DNA of 32,289 nucleotides. Source: Mycobacterium sp. NAZ190054. GTDB taxonomy: Bacteria; Actinomycetota; Actinomycetes; Mycobacteriales; Mycobacteriaceae. The stretch is from positions 1-32,289 of the forward strand of contig NZ_LMVQ01000268.1 in the NCBI RefSeq assembly GCF_001545925.1, read 5' to 3'. Made by a program: the position numbers and the translations under genes. Each line of letters begins with the position of its first letter. Position 1 is the stretch's first letter. A model generated the notes under the pieces. It was not told the DNA's origin. It saw nothing but the letters and a program-made list of their open reading frames with translations, and searched no databases. Shown here piece after piece: positions 1-9,843 of this stretch.

Positions 1-63
1 GCCGAGATTGCACCTGGTCAGCTGTGTACTCGAACTTTCGCTGCTGGAATGCCATTTCGGCGG
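1..63. repeat. palindromic repeat, copy 1 (left arm decayed)
   Basis: Aligns without gaps to the element at 29626-29688. The right arm (42-63) is identical over 22 bases, and the loop parts TACTCG and ACTTTCGC are also kept. The left arm has diverged, so the hairpin is weakened. It lies directly behind the premature stop of the DUF58 remnant (69-230). The left boundary coincides with the window edge, so the element may start a few bases earlier. Function unknown; it could be a REP-like or miniature mobile sequence, or a terminator. Confidence 0.75.
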
Positions 64-68
64 GAGGG

Positions 69-230
69 TCAGCGGAAGTCGCGGGACTTCGACGCCAGGG
101 CGACGTCCAGCACGACGGCGACGGCCAGCAGCGCTGCCAGCGCCGCGAAAGTTGCTGCCGGGTAAGGCGACACCACGACCGGCAGCGCGCACAGCAGCGC
201 GATCAGCCCGACCCGACCGGTGAGAACCAC
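69..230 (-). pseudogene. truncated DUF58 protein (Rv3693-like), 53 codons
   Basis: Begins at GTG (228-230), nine bases after the moxR stop, which is where the DUF58 partner of MoxR normally starts. The product begins VVLTGRVGLIALLCALPVVV, has two hydrophobic segments (about residues 6-20 and 26-46) and then stops at TGA (69-71) after SKSRDFR. DUF58 proteins normally run to about 400 residues with a von Willebrand-like domain after the two N-terminal membrane helices, and nothing of that is present. The palindromic repeat 1-63 follows the stop at once. I infer a gene broken by insertion or deletion at the repeat, with the rest outside the window. A genuine short membrane protein cannot be excluded. 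Confidence 0.6.
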
Positions 231-239
231 GGCCGTCGG

Positions 240-1198
<959 letters not shown>

Positions 1199-1202
<4 letters not shown>

Positions 1203-2338
1203 GACTGTGCGACCTGCCTTTCGATGTCGTCGAGTGCGCGTGCGAGGTTCACCAGATCGGCGTCGGTGGCCGGTGGCGGCCCGTACAGAGTACGGGCGAC
1301 GGAGTCCGAATCCAGCCCGCACCGGGCGGCGACGGCCTGGCTGAGGTCCTGCGGCGACGCGGCCACGGTCAGCCCGAGCCGGGGCAGCATGCGCTGGCGC
1401 GCCGCGGTGCGCAGCGACTCGGCCGCGACGTCCCTGGTGCGGCGGGACCGGTACAACCGGCCACGTCCCTCGACCGTCTCGGAGGCCCGCACCACGACCG
1501 GCAGCTGCTCGGCGACCAGCGGTCCGACCCGGCGGCCCTTCCACCAGGCCAGCAGGGCCACCGCCACGACCAGCTGCAGGGCCATCCAGTTGACCTGTGC
1601 CGGAATGAGATCGGTGAACGACGCGGCGCCTTCGGAGCCGTCGCTCTCGCTGCGCTGCGGGGCATACCAGATCATCCGGGGGTGCGATCCGGTCAGGTTC
1701 ATCGCCAGCGCGGCGTTGCCCTCGTCGGCCAGCCCGGCGTTCATCACGAACTGGTCGCTGCCGACCACGGTGATCGTGCGGCCGTCGGCGGTGTAGCGGG
1801 CCAGCACGCCGTCGTAGCAGCGGGTCACCGGGACCGAGTCCCGCGCCTCGTAGGTTTCGGCGATACCGAACTGCACCGCGCCGGCGCGGGTGGCCTCGCG
1901 CAGGTCGCAGTCCGGGGCAAGACCGCCGAACTCCGTGGTGTCCGCGCGCTCCAGCTCGGGGGCCAGTTCCTCGCGGGTCTTGCCCAGGGGGGCGATCAGC
2001 AGCCGGTCGCCGGGGACGGCGGACAGCCGGCGCAGCAGCTCGTCGTCGAACAGATGGTAGGTCTGCGCGGCGACGACGAGGGTGTCCGCGCGTGCCTCGC
2101 GTTCGACCTCGGCGATGGAGGCGGCCTCCACCACGGTGACACCGTGCTCGCGCAGCAGCGTCATCAACGCGTGTACCCCGTCGGATGAGGTGGACGCCGG
2201 GTCCAGGTGACCGCCGGGGCGCGGCGCGGTCAGCCAGGTGGTCAGCGCGGCGACCGCGACGATCGCGGCCAGGCCGAGCAGCACCCAGCGCAGCACGGAC
2301 CAGCGCTGGGTGAAGGTGGACCCGACGGCGGTGCTCAT
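1199..2338 (-). CDS. DUF4350 membrane protein (Rv3691-like)
   Basis: A 379-residue protein with an N-terminal membrane helix (about 19-40), a large domain starting near LLREHGVTVVEAASIAEVE (DUF4350-type), a second hydrophobic helix (WMALQLVVAVALLAWW) and a charged cytoplasmic tail. This class always travels with MoxR, DUF58 and DUF4129 genes; its biochemical role is unknown. The ATG start (2336-2338) overlaps the TGA of the DUF4129 gene (ATGA). An in-frame ATG at 2353 would overlap that gene further and is less likely. Its stop overlaps the moxR start. Confidence 0.85.
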
Positions 2339-2985
2339 CGCACCTCGGCCCACGGCTGCTGGGCCGCTTCGGTGTGCGCCGCAGCCGAACCCGAAGCCTG
2401 GCTGCCCAACCGGTCGTCCAGCGCGGCGATCATCCGGTACTGCGGTTCGGTGCCCGGCCGCTCACCGTAGGTGACGTCGTTGAAGGTCTCCGCCGCGGTG
2501 GACAACTCGCCGGCCAGTCCGGGTACGGCGCGGCCGGCGGCGTGGGCGAGTTCGGTGGCGGTGCGTCCGGGCACCGCGTCGAGGACCCCGTCCTCCTCCA
2601 GCCTGCGCGCGATGGCGCGGACCCGGTGCCGGATGGCGGGCGCCCAATCACCGGCTGCCGCATGGCGTTCGGCGGTGGCTCGGTGCTCCGCGGCACTGAG
2701 CAGCTGGTCGCCGAACAGTGGCGGCGCGGCGCTGCGGTCGCTGCGCATGGCCCGCCGCGCGATGCGGACCGCGACCACGACCGCGACGATGAGCAGCACC
2801 ACCAGCACCGCCACGGTGTACCAGCCGCCCGGGAACTTCGACGCCGACGCGGTCAACCGGTACAGCAACTCCTCGAGCCAGTCGAGGATCATGTCGGTCA
2901 ACGAGGGCTTGGGATAGATGTTCTTGGCGAGCTCGCCCTGCGCCGCCTCCCGCGCCGCGTCGCGGTCGATGTCTATCGTCGACAC
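2335..2985 (-). CDS. DUF4129 membrane protein (Rv3690-like)
   Basis: A 216-residue protein with an amphipathic N-terminus, one strong membrane helix (about 56-75, WYTVAVLVVLLIVAVVVAVR) and a cytoplasmic DUF4129-like C-terminal domain (about 110-200) with the typical GRTATELAHAAGR and TYGERPGTEPQYR segments. The family resembles the C-terminal part of some transglutaminase-like membrane proteins but has no catalytic residues here. It starts with GTG (2983-2985), one base after the stop of the Rv3689-like gene, and overlaps the next gene by four bases. Role unknown; probably an accessory of the MoxR system. Confidence 0.85.
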   Translation of the reverse strand: MSTIDIDRDAAREAAQGELAKNIYPKPSLTDMILDWLEELLYRLTASASKFPGGWYTVAVLVVLLIVAVVVAVRIARRAMRSDRSAAPPLFGDQLLSAAEHRATAERHAAAGDWAPAIRHRVRAIARRLEEDGVLDAVPGRTATELAHAAGRAVPGLAGELSTAAETFNDVTYGERPGTEPQYRMIAALDDRLGSQASGSAAAHTEAAQQPWAEVR

Positions 2986-2986
2986 G

Positions 2987-4150
2987 TCAGTGCGGGCCGC
3001 CGGTCAGCCAGAGATCGTCCGTGGAATCGGCGGGCGCCTGGGGCCCGGCCGTGGCGCCGGTCTGCAACACGAGGTCGAACGCCTCGGCGCGGATCCGCCG
3101 GTCGGTGTACTGCAGCACCACCACGCCGGCGCTGAACGGGCCGGTGATGATCTGGCCGACGGCACCGCCGACCGAGAACAGCACCATCGAGATCATCGCC
3201 GCAGTCGTGGTCGCCGACGCGGTCAGCACCATCTGCCCGCCGATGCTGAACGGGATCGACACCGCGCCGGCGATGAACTGCGCCACGATCGCGGCCAGCA
3301 GCCAGATCCCGAACACGCGCCAGAAGTCCCCTTTGATCAGCGCGAACGACCGCTTCACCGAGCTCAGGATGCCGCGTCGTTCCAGCACGATGGCCGCGGG
3401 CGCGAACGTCAGCATCACCGCCACCCAGATCGCCGCCAGGACCGACGCGACCACCAGCGGAGCCGCGAACAGGAACGCGGCGGGACCGTCCACCACGGCC
3501 ACCGCCAGCACGACCATCAGCAGCACGACACCGAACCACACGATCAGCGCGAGCATCTTGAGCACCGTGAACCCGATCAGCGCCCACAGTCGCGGTCGCA
3601 GCCGCCGCCACGCTTCGCCGATCGTGATGCCCGCGCCGAACACCGAGCGGCCGATCACCACCGTGAGCAGGCCGCTGAGCAGCGTGCTCGACAGCGCCGT
3701 GGTGATCGCGGCGGCCAGGCTCGACGCCGTCCAGCTGACCAGCACCTCGGTGGACGCCTCGTCACCGTCGAGGGATTCGGCGAACTGTCCGGTGAACGCG
3801 AACGGCCACAGTGACAGCAGCAGCGCGACGATCTGCGCCGCGATGACCACGATGGTCGTCAGGCCCAGGGTGGCCTTGGGGTTGGCGCGGATGTACGCCA
3901 CGGCCCCGTTGAAGATGTCGGACAACGTCAGCGGCCGCAGCGGCACGACACCGGGTTTGAGGACCGGCGGGCCGTACGGCGGCGGATACGGGGGGCCGCC
4001 GTAGCCGGGGGCCGGGTAGCCGGGAGGCCGGCCCGGCGGCTGCCAGTACGGGGGCGGATAACCCTGGTATCCCGGTGGGGGATAGCCGGGGGCCACCGCA
4101 CCGGGGGCCGGTGGCCCGGGGGGCCCGTATCCGCCGGCGTTGTGGGTCAT
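2987..4150 (-). CDS. multi-pass membrane protein with Pro/Gly/Tyr-rich N-terminus (Rv3689-like)
   Basis: A 387-residue protein. Residues 1-75 are a disordered, cytoplasmic-looking Pro-Gly-Tyr repeat region (GYPPPGYQGYPPPYWQPPGR-like). The rest has about six hydrophobic segments and resembles the membrane domain attached to some glycerophosphodiester phosphodiesterases, without a catalytic domain. I chose the ATG at 4148-4150 (MTHNAGGYGPPG) over an upstream ATG at 4186, because this N-terminus is the usual one for the family and AGGATGG lies upstream. It is the first gene of the moxR operon; the next gene follows after one base. Function unknown. Confidence 0.82.
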   Translation of the reverse strand: MTHNAGGYGPPGPPAPGAVAPGYPPPGYQGYPPPYWQPPGRPPGYPAPGYGGPPYPPPYGPPVLKPGVVPLRPLTLSDIFNGAVAYIRANPKATLGLTTIVVIAAQIVALLLSLWPFAFTGQFAESLDGDEASTEVLVSWTASSLAAAITTALSSTLLSGLLTVVIGRSVFGAGITIGEAWRRLRPRLWALIGFTVLKMLALIVWFGVVLLMVVLAVAVVDGPAAFLFAAPLVVASVLAAIWVAVMLTFAPAAIVLERRGILSSVKRSFALIKGDFWRVFGIWLLAAIVAQFIAGAVSIPFSIGGQMVLTASATTTAAMISMVLFSVGGAVGQIITGPFSAGVVVLQYTDRRIRAEAFDLVLQTGATAGPQAPADSTDDLWLTGGPH

Positions 4151-4207
4151 GCCCACCATCCTGTCGATCACCGGCGGAATTGACAACGTGGGCTGTCCGG
4201 CGCGGCG

Positions 4208-4705
4208 TCAGGCCGGTACGCGCCGCCAGAGGTCGTCGAACGCGATCGCGTCGAAGAACGCGGTCGCCTTCACGATCCGGTCACCGGCCACGGTGAGGAA
4301 CCACGCGTAGGTGTTCCGGTACGGAACCCCGTCGCGTGCGGTCCCCTCGGCGTCGAAGAAGACGATGACGGTGTCGCCGTCGGCGTAGATGTCCCGGATC
4401 GCGGGGATCAGGCGTTGGGCCATGCGCGCGTTGAACGGCCGGATCACGTTGGCCAGGAAGTCTTCCTTGCCGGAGTAGACCCGCGCCGCCGCCGAGTTCC
4501 CGACGATCTCCCACGTGACGTCGTCGGCGAGCGCATCGTAGGGGCTGCCCGTGCCGGCCCGCCACGCCTCGAAGCCGGCCTGCACCGTGGCCAGATTGCG
4601 GGTCTCGACGGTGTCATACGGATCTGCCATAGCCATTCCTGTCGGTTGGGTGATGAGCAGGGCGAACGCCAGCAGCGCGGCGATCTTCAGTCTCGGGATC
4701 GGCAT
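4208..4705 (-). CDS. exported SnoaL/NTF2-like protein
   Basis: A 165-residue protein with a signal peptide (about 1-27, hydrophobic core IAALLAFALLITQPTGMAMA) followed by a SnoaL-type NTF2 fold (about 35-160). The VQAGFEAWRAG helix, the DDVTWEIVG strand and the GVPYRNTYAWFLTVAGDRIVK strands are typical. Such folds bind small hydrophobic ligands or act as isomerases or cyclases. The export signal is unusual for enzymes of this group and may mean a periplasmic binding role. GAGGA lies seven bases before the ATG. It follows the alcohol dehydrogenase by nine bases and is surely cotranscribed with it. Confidence 0.8.
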   Translation of the reverse strand: MPIPRLKIAALLAFALLITQPTGMAMADPYDTVETRNLATVQAGFEAWRAGTGSPYDALADDVTWEIVGNSAAARVYSGKEDFLANVIRPFNARMAQRLIPAIRDIYADGDTVIVFFDAEGTARDGVPYRNTYAWFLTVAGDRIVKATAFFDAIAFDDLWRRVPA

Positions 4706-4714
4706 TCGGCGTCC

Positions 4715-5785
4715 TCAGTCGTAGACGATGACCGCACGCCCGAGGACGTCGCCGCGGCCGATCGCCTCGAGGGTCTCGTTGACGTCGTCGAAGCGGACGC
4801 GGGTCACCGAGTGCTTGATCTGTCCCGCCTGCGCCAGCGCGAGGACCTCGGTGAGGTCGTTGTAATTGCCCCAGAACGACCCGAAGTACGTGTATTCCCT
4901 TGCCACCAAGGGAAACAGCGGAATGTCGATGCGGTTGCCGATGAGCCCGACGGACGCGACCGCACCCTCGGCGGCCAGCAGCGCGAACGCGAGCCTGATC
5001 GACTCCTCGGAGCCGGCGCACTCGATGACAGCGTCGAGTTCTGTTCTTCCGGTTGCGGATTCGAGTTCAGAGCGGACCTTGTCGACGTCCTTGTCCCGGA
5101 CGTTGATGACGTGGTCGGCGCCGTTCTCCTTCGCGATCTTGAGCTTGTCGTCGCTGCGTGCGAACGCGACCACCTGCGCGCCGCCACCCAGCAGCTTCGC
5201 GTACTGCGCGGCATAGCTGCCCAGACCGCCGACACCCGAGACCGCCACGGTCCGGCCCGGCCCGAGGTGTCCTGCGTTCCGCAGCTTCTTCAAGCCCCGG
5301 TAGGGCGTCAGCCCGGCATCGGTCAGCGGTGCCAGGTTGTCCGGTGACAGTTCGCCGCGGCTCGGGATCTTGATCAGGTACCGGTAGTTGACGGGCAGGT
5401 ACTCCTGATATCCGCCGTGGCGGCCGAACCCGGCCCAGACGCCGTGTGCGCACAGCTGCTCGTTGCCGTCGTGGCACTGCCGGCAGGCGCCGTCGCCCCA
5501 GCTGCCGAACACCACCACCTGGTCGCCTTCGCTCAGACCGGCCGATTTCGGAACCTCCGAGCCGACACCGTCGACCCAACCCGCCACCTCGTGGCCCGGC
5601 GTGATGGGGAAGTCCATCGCCAGACCGTTGTCGAAGTAGCCGTCGGTCAGCTGGAAGTCGGTGCGGCACATGCCCGCACCGCCGACGCGGATCAGCACCT
5701 CCTCAGGTCCCGGGGCGGGGACGTCGATCTCTTCGAGGCGCAGCGGCTGTTTGTAGCCGAACATGCGTGCGGCCCGCATCTTCAT
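4715..5785 (-). CDS. zinc-dependent alcohol dehydrogenase, MDR superfamily
   Basis: A 356-residue medium-chain dehydrogenase. The catalytic zinc ligands are C-R-T-D near residue 38 and GHEVAG near 63. The Rossmann motif GVGGLG follows in the second half. The structural zinc loop reads GDGACRQCHDGNEQLC, so the first of the four usual cysteines is Asp; the archaeal Sulfolobus enzyme uses Glu at this place, so zinc may still bind. The residue after the second beta strand is not the Asp typical of NAD users (VVAFARSDDK), which leaves NADP use possible. AAGGAG lies five bases before the ATG at 5785, which settles the start. Substrate unknown. It lies between the LAL regulator upstream and the SnoaL-like gene downstream on the same strand. 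Confidence 0.9.
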   Translation of the reverse strand: MKMRAARMFGYKQPLRLEEIDVPAPGPEEVLIRVGGAGMCRTDFQLTDGYFDNGLAMDFPITPGHEVAGWVDGVGSEVPKSAGLSEGDQVVVFGSWGDGACRQCHDGNEQLCAHGVWAGFGRHGGYQEYLPVNYRYLIKIPSRGELSPDNLAPLTDAGLTPYRGLKKLRNAGHLGPGRTVAVSGVGGLGSYAAQYAKLLGGGAQVVAFARSDDKLKIAKENGADHVINVRDKDVDKVRSELESATGRTELDAVIECAGSEESIRLAFALLAAEGAVASVGLIGNRIDIPLFPLVAREYTYFGSFWGNYNDLTEVLALAQAGQIKHSVTRVRFDDVNETLEAIGRGDVLGRAVIVYD

Positions 5786-5864
5786 GTGCACTCCTTCGTC
5801 TCGCGGCACAGGAATCCTCGCCGGGACGCGTGGCTGTTCGCATCCGCCACTGGCCAGTCCCGGT

Positions 5865-8597
5865 TCAGCGGTTCTCGCGTTCGGCGAGAGCGTGCTCGAG
5901 TTGGCTGCGGGACCGGATCCCGAGCTTGGTGAAGACCTTGCCGAGGTGGTACTGCACCGTCCGGGCGCTGATGAACAACCGCGCGCCGATCTCCGGATTC
6001 GACAAGCCCTCCCGGGCGAGGCGAGCGACCTGGGCTTCCTGCGGGGTGAGGGAGGTGACGGCCGGGGTGGTGTTCCGGCGCCTCGCGGTCTCTCCCGTCG
6101 CGAGCAGCTCGCGGCGGGCCCGCTCTGCGAAAGCCTCCATACCGACGGTGTCGAAGACGGCCTGGGCGGCACGTAACTGGTTACGCGCGTCCAGCCGACG
6201 CCGCTGCCTGCGCAACCACTCGCCGTAGAGCAGGTGGGCCCGCCCGAGCTCGGGGCGCAGTCCCGCTCGGCCCAGCCGTTCGACGGCTTCCAGGTAGAAC
6301 GGCTCTGCGGTGCCGTCGTCGCTGACCAGCGCGCGACACCGTGCCTCGATACCCAGGCCCCAGTCGGTACCACTCGGCGTCGTCATCTCCACCAGTTGGT
6401 CCAGCGCCGCGTGCGCGGCGGCGAAGTCGTCGAGGCGCACGCTCGACTCCACCAGTTCGGCCAGCGCCCACCACGATGCGCCGCCGTCCCCGGGATGTGA
6501 ACAGGCGTCGGCGGCGGCGTCACGTGCCGCCTGATACTCGCAGTGGCCCACCGCCATCACCGCCTCGGCCCACACGATGACCGTGAGCCCGTGCCCCTCG
6601 CCGCGACGCTCGGCGTCCCGACGGGTGGCCGCGCTCAGCGACCGCAACTCGGCCCGCCGGCCGCGCCAGGCCGCCAACACGATGGCGCTGTAGGGGCTCA
6701 GATTGTTGCCCATGGCGTCGATGGCGGCGCACATCTCCTCCGTCACGTGTGCCGCTTCGTCGAAGTCACCCGTGTACAGCAGCGGAATGAAAATGGCGCT
6801 CAACGCCAGCGGGAGATGGCTGACCGAGCCGGACTCGCGGACCAGCTGCAGGTAACGTCGCGACAGCGAAGCGTGACGGTCGATGTCCCACACCCGGGAG
6901 GCGGCCAGACACGCCAGCAGCATCCACCGCATCTCCTGACCCGCGCTCATCCCCTCGCCGTAGACGGACAGCGCCTTCTGCAGGGTGGGCAGACCCTTCT
7001 GGAAGCCGCCGCTGTACTGGGTGGCCAGACCGTCGAGTAGAAGGTCCGCGGGCGCGGGGGCGCCCAATGCCCGCAGAGCCGCGCCGGCGGCCTCGGACAC
7101 CTCCGACATGTCGCCCTCACTGGCGAGCCGTCCCGCGAAGAGCGCCGCGGACATCGCATCCAGATAGGTTTCGCGGGCGAGCCCGGCGTCGACGGCCTCC
7201 CAGCGGCGGGCGGCGGCCAGCAGCAGCGGTGCCGCGTCGTTGCCGTGACTGCTGATGAAAGCGAGCTGCGCTCGCACGAGATCTGCCTGGGCACGCTGCC
7301 TTTCGGTCAGTGGGGCAGCATCGGCGAGTCGGAGCAGATCCTTGGCGTCGTCGAGAACACCCGCCTGCGCTTTGGCTTCAGCTGCGGCCACCGCGCGGTC
7401 GCCGCGGCGGGCAGGGTCGGCTGTCAGCGCCGAGGCGCGTTCCAGGAACGCCGCCGCGGCGGCGATCCCGCCCCGCGCACCCACCCGGCTCGCGCAACGT
7501 TCGAGCTCCTCGGCGACCGCCTCGTCCGGGCCGACGGCCGCGTAGCCGAGATGCCAGGCGCGCCGCTCGGGGTCCAACTCACGGTCGATCACCGTCGCGA
7601 GCGCGCCGTGGATCGCCTGGCGGTCGGACAACGGCACCGATCGGTATGCCGTGGATCGGATGAGAGGATGCCGGAACGTCACCCGGCTTCCGATCTCGGC
7701 CAATCCGGCTTCCATTGCAGCCACCGCCGCGTCTGGTTCGATGCCGAGCAGCTCGGCGGCCCGCCACATCGCGGACGCGTCGCCGGACGGTTCCGCCGCG
7801 GCCAGCGCCAGCAGCCTGCGCGTGCGAAGCGGTAGGTCGTGGATCTGCTTGCGGAGCGCTCCTTCGAGGCTGTGTGTCAGCGGCATCCCCGGCTCGCCGA
7901 ATCCACCCGCCAGCGCTGCCCGGTCCAGAGAACGCGGGATCTGGAGTAAGGCCAGCGGGTTGCCGCGGGCTTCGACGACGATCCGGTCGCGGACCCGCGC
8001 GTCCAGTGGTCCGTCGAGACCGCGAGCCAACAGGGCCTGCGAGTCGTCCTCGCGCAACCCGCCGATCGCCAGTTCGGCGAGTCCGCGTAACTCCGGCCCG
8101 GCCGTCCGGGTCGCGAACACCACGCCGACCCGTTCCGCGGCGAGGCGCCGGGCGACGAACGCAGTCGCCAGGCTGGAGGCGCGGTCCAGCCACTGCTGAT
8201 CGTCGACGAGGAGAAGGACAGGACCCTGTTGGGCGGACTCGGAGACCACGTTGAGCGCGGCAAGACCGACCAGGAACGGATCCGGCGTGGCGCCCTGACG
8301 TCGTCCGAATGCCGTCGCCAGCGCGTCGCGCTGCCGATCCGGGATGCGGTCGAGGTGCTCGGAAAACGGGACACACAGATGGTGCAGCGCCGCGTAGGCG
8401 AACTCCGTCTCCGACTCCACGCCGGTGACGCGGGCCACCCGCCAGTCCGGAACGCGGGAGGCGACCGCGTCGAGAAGCGCGGTCTTCCCGATCCCGGCGT
8501 CCCCGCTGAGGACGAGGGCCCTGCTGTGCCCGGCACCGACATCGCGCAGCAGGTCGTCGAGGGCGCGCAGCTCCCTGCCGCGACCGATGAGCTCCAC
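5865..8597 (-). CDS. LAL-type LuxR-family transcriptional regulator
   Basis: A 910-residue large ATP-binding LuxR regulator. The N-terminal STAND ATPase has Walker A GDAGIGKT (32-39) and Walker B LLLVDDQQW (128-136). A long helical TPR-like middle follows, then a C-terminal LuxR helix-turn-helix (about 849-905: LTPQEAQVARLAREGLSNPE, ISARTVQYHLGKVFTKLGI). LAL proteins act as ligand-responsive activators of nearby catabolic genes. The GTG start (8595-8597) has AGGAGG six bases upstream. The alcohol dehydrogenase begins 79 bases downstream on the same strand and is a likely target, though I see no defined operator. Confidence 0.92.
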   Translation of the reverse strand: MELIGRGRELRALDDLLRDVGAGHSRALVLSGDAGIGKTALLDAVASRVPDWRVARVTGVESETEFAYAALHHLCVPFSEHLDRIPDRQRDALATAFGRRQGATPDPFLVGLAALNVVSESAQQGPVLLLVDDQQWLDRASSLATAFVARRLAAERVGVVFATRTAGPELRGLAELAIGGLREDDSQALLARGLDGPLDARVRDRIVVEARGNPLALLQIPRSLDRAALAGGFGEPGMPLTHSLEGALRKQIHDLPLRTRRLLALAAAEPSGDASAMWRAAELLGIEPDAAVAAMEAGLAEIGSRVTFRHPLIRSTAYRSVPLSDRQAIHGALATVIDRELDPERRAWHLGYAAVGPDEAVAEELERCASRVGARGGIAAAAAFLERASALTADPARRGDRAVAAAEAKAQAGVLDDAKDLLRLADAAPLTERQRAQADLVRAQLAFISSHGNDAAPLLLAAARRWEAVDAGLARETYLDAMSAALFAGRLASEGDMSEVSEAAGAALRALGAPAPADLLLDGLATQYSGGFQKGLPTLQKALSVYGEGMSAGQEMRWMLLACLAASRVWDIDRHASLSRRYLQLVRESGSVSHLPLALSAIFIPLLYTGDFDEAAHVTEEMCAAIDAMGNNLSPYSAIVLAAWRGRRAELRSLSAATRRDAERRGEGHGLTVIVWAEAVMAVGHCEYQAARDAAADACSHPGDGGASWWALAELVESSVRLDDFAAAHAALDQLVEMTTPSGTDWGLGIEARCRALVSDDGTAEPFYLEAVERLGRAGLRPELGRAHLLYGEWLRRQRRRLDARNQLRAAQAVFDTVGMEAFAERARRELLATGETARRRNTTPAVTSLTPQEAQVARLAREGLSNPEIGARLFISARTVQYHLGKVFTKLGIRSRSQLEHALAERENR

Positions 8598-8717
8598 CGT
8601 GGCCTCCTGGCTCGGGCAAGAAAGTGGTCACCCCTGGTCGAGACGCTATCGGCCGGACCCGGGCACCGCCAGCGCGGAGGATCGTTTTGCCCTCACCGGT
8701 AGGGGTACCCGAGGCGC

Positions 8718-9704
8718 ATGACGCGTTTTGGCTACACCCTGATGACCGAGCAGAGCGGCCCGAAAGACCTTGTCCGCTACGCAGTGTCGGCAGAGCAGGT
8801 GGGTTTCGACTTCGAGGTGTCCAGCGACCACTACTTCCCGTGGCTGTCCTCCCAGGGCCACGCGCCGTACGCCTGGTCGGTGCTGGGAGCCGTCGCGCAC
8901 GCCACCGACCGCGTCGAGTTGATGACCTACGTGACCTGCCCGACCGTGCGCTACCACCCGGCGATCGTGGCGCAGAAGGCGGCGACCCTGCAGTTGCTCG
9001 CCGACGGCCGGTTCACGCTGGGGCTGGGCAGCGGGGAGAACCTCAACGAGCACGTCGTCGGCAAGGGCTGGCCGACGGTCGGCCGCAGGCAGGACATGCT
9101 CAAGGAGGCCATCCAGATCATCCGCGAACTGCACACCGGGGACCTGGTCGACTGGAAGGGCGAGTACTTCGAGGTCGACTCGGCCCGGCTCTGGGACGTC
9201 CCCGAGGTGCCGGTGCCGATCGCGGCGGCGGTGTCCGGGGACCGGTCGGTGCACCAGTTCGCGCCGCTGGCCGACCATCTGATCGCCGTCCAGCCCGAGA
9301 AAGACCTCGTCGACTCGTGGCACGAGGCGCGGGGCGCGACCGGGCTGCCGGGCGACGTGCGGGTGATCGGCCAGATCCCGATCTGCTGGGACACCGACCG
9401 CGACGCCGCGGTCGACCGCGCCCACGACCAGTTCCGCTGGTTCGCCGGCGGTTGGGCCGTGAACTCCGACCTGCCGACGACCGCCGGCTTCGACGGTGCA
9501 ACCCAGTTCGTGCGCAAGGAGGACGTTGCCGAGTCCATCCCGTGCGGCCCCGACCTCGATGCCATCGTCGAGGCGGTAGGTGAATACTGGGAGGCGGGCT
9601 TCACCGACATCGCGCTGATCCAGGTCGGCGGCGACAGTCAGGAAGCGTTCCTGAAGGAAGCAGCGGCGCCGCTGCTGGACAAGCTCCGCTCCGCATCTCA
9701 GTGA
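8718..9704 (+). CDS. F420-dependent LLM-class oxidoreductase
   Basis: A 328-residue luciferase-like TIM-barrel enzyme that should use coenzyme F420. The sequence follows the actinobacterial F420-dependent glucose-6-phosphate-dehydrogenase-like subfamily (TIGR03557 type): SSDHYFPWLSSQGHAPYAWS near 35-54, GLGSGENLNEHVVGKGWP near 100-117, and the C-terminal FTDIALIQVGGDSQEAFLKE. The subfamily is not identical with Fgd1, and the substrate is unknown. It is divergent from the LAL regulator with a 120-base gap. The small acidic gene follows after ten bases, so the two are probably cotranscribed. Confidence 0.92.
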   Translation: MTRFGYTLMTEQSGPKDLVRYAVSAEQVGFDFEVSSDHYFPWLSSQGHAPYAWSVLGAVAHATDRVELMTYVTCPTVRYHPAIVAQKAATLQLLADGRFTLGLGSGENLNEHVVGKGWPTVGRRQDMLKEAIQIIRELHTGDLVDWKGEYFEVDSARLWDVPEVPVPIAAAVSGDRSVHQFAPLADHLIAVQPEKDLVDSWHEARGATGLPGDVRVIGQIPICWDTDRDAAVDRAHDQFRWFAGGWAVNSDLPTTAGFDGATQFVRKEDVAESIPCGPDLDAIVEAVGEYWEAGFTDIALIQVGGDSQEAFLKEAAAPLLDKLRSASQ

Positions 9705-9714
9705 GAGGTTCGCC

Positions 9715-9843
9715 ATGACCCGCGGCAAAGGGATCTACGACGACGAAGAAGGTTCGGCGGCATCCCGGTCGGTTGACACCGAGAAGGACCCGGACCGGGA
9801 CACCCCGGACGTGGACAAGGACACCGAGGAGCCGACGGCCTAG
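9715..9843 (+). CDS. 42-residue acidic protein, function unknown
   Basis: Begins at ATG 9715, ten bases after the oxidoreductase stop, with GAGAGG upstream, and encodes MTRGKGIYDDEEGSAASR followed by a run of Asp, Glu, Pro and Thr ending EEPTA. It is almost entirely charged and should be disordered. Codon third positions are GC-rich like those of the neighbours. Its stop shares the tetranucleotide CTAG with the stop of the convergent PAP2 gene (9840-9843). No function can be assigned. Confidence 0.7.
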   Translation: MTRGKGIYDDEEGSAASRSVDTEKDPDRDTPDVDKDTEEPTA

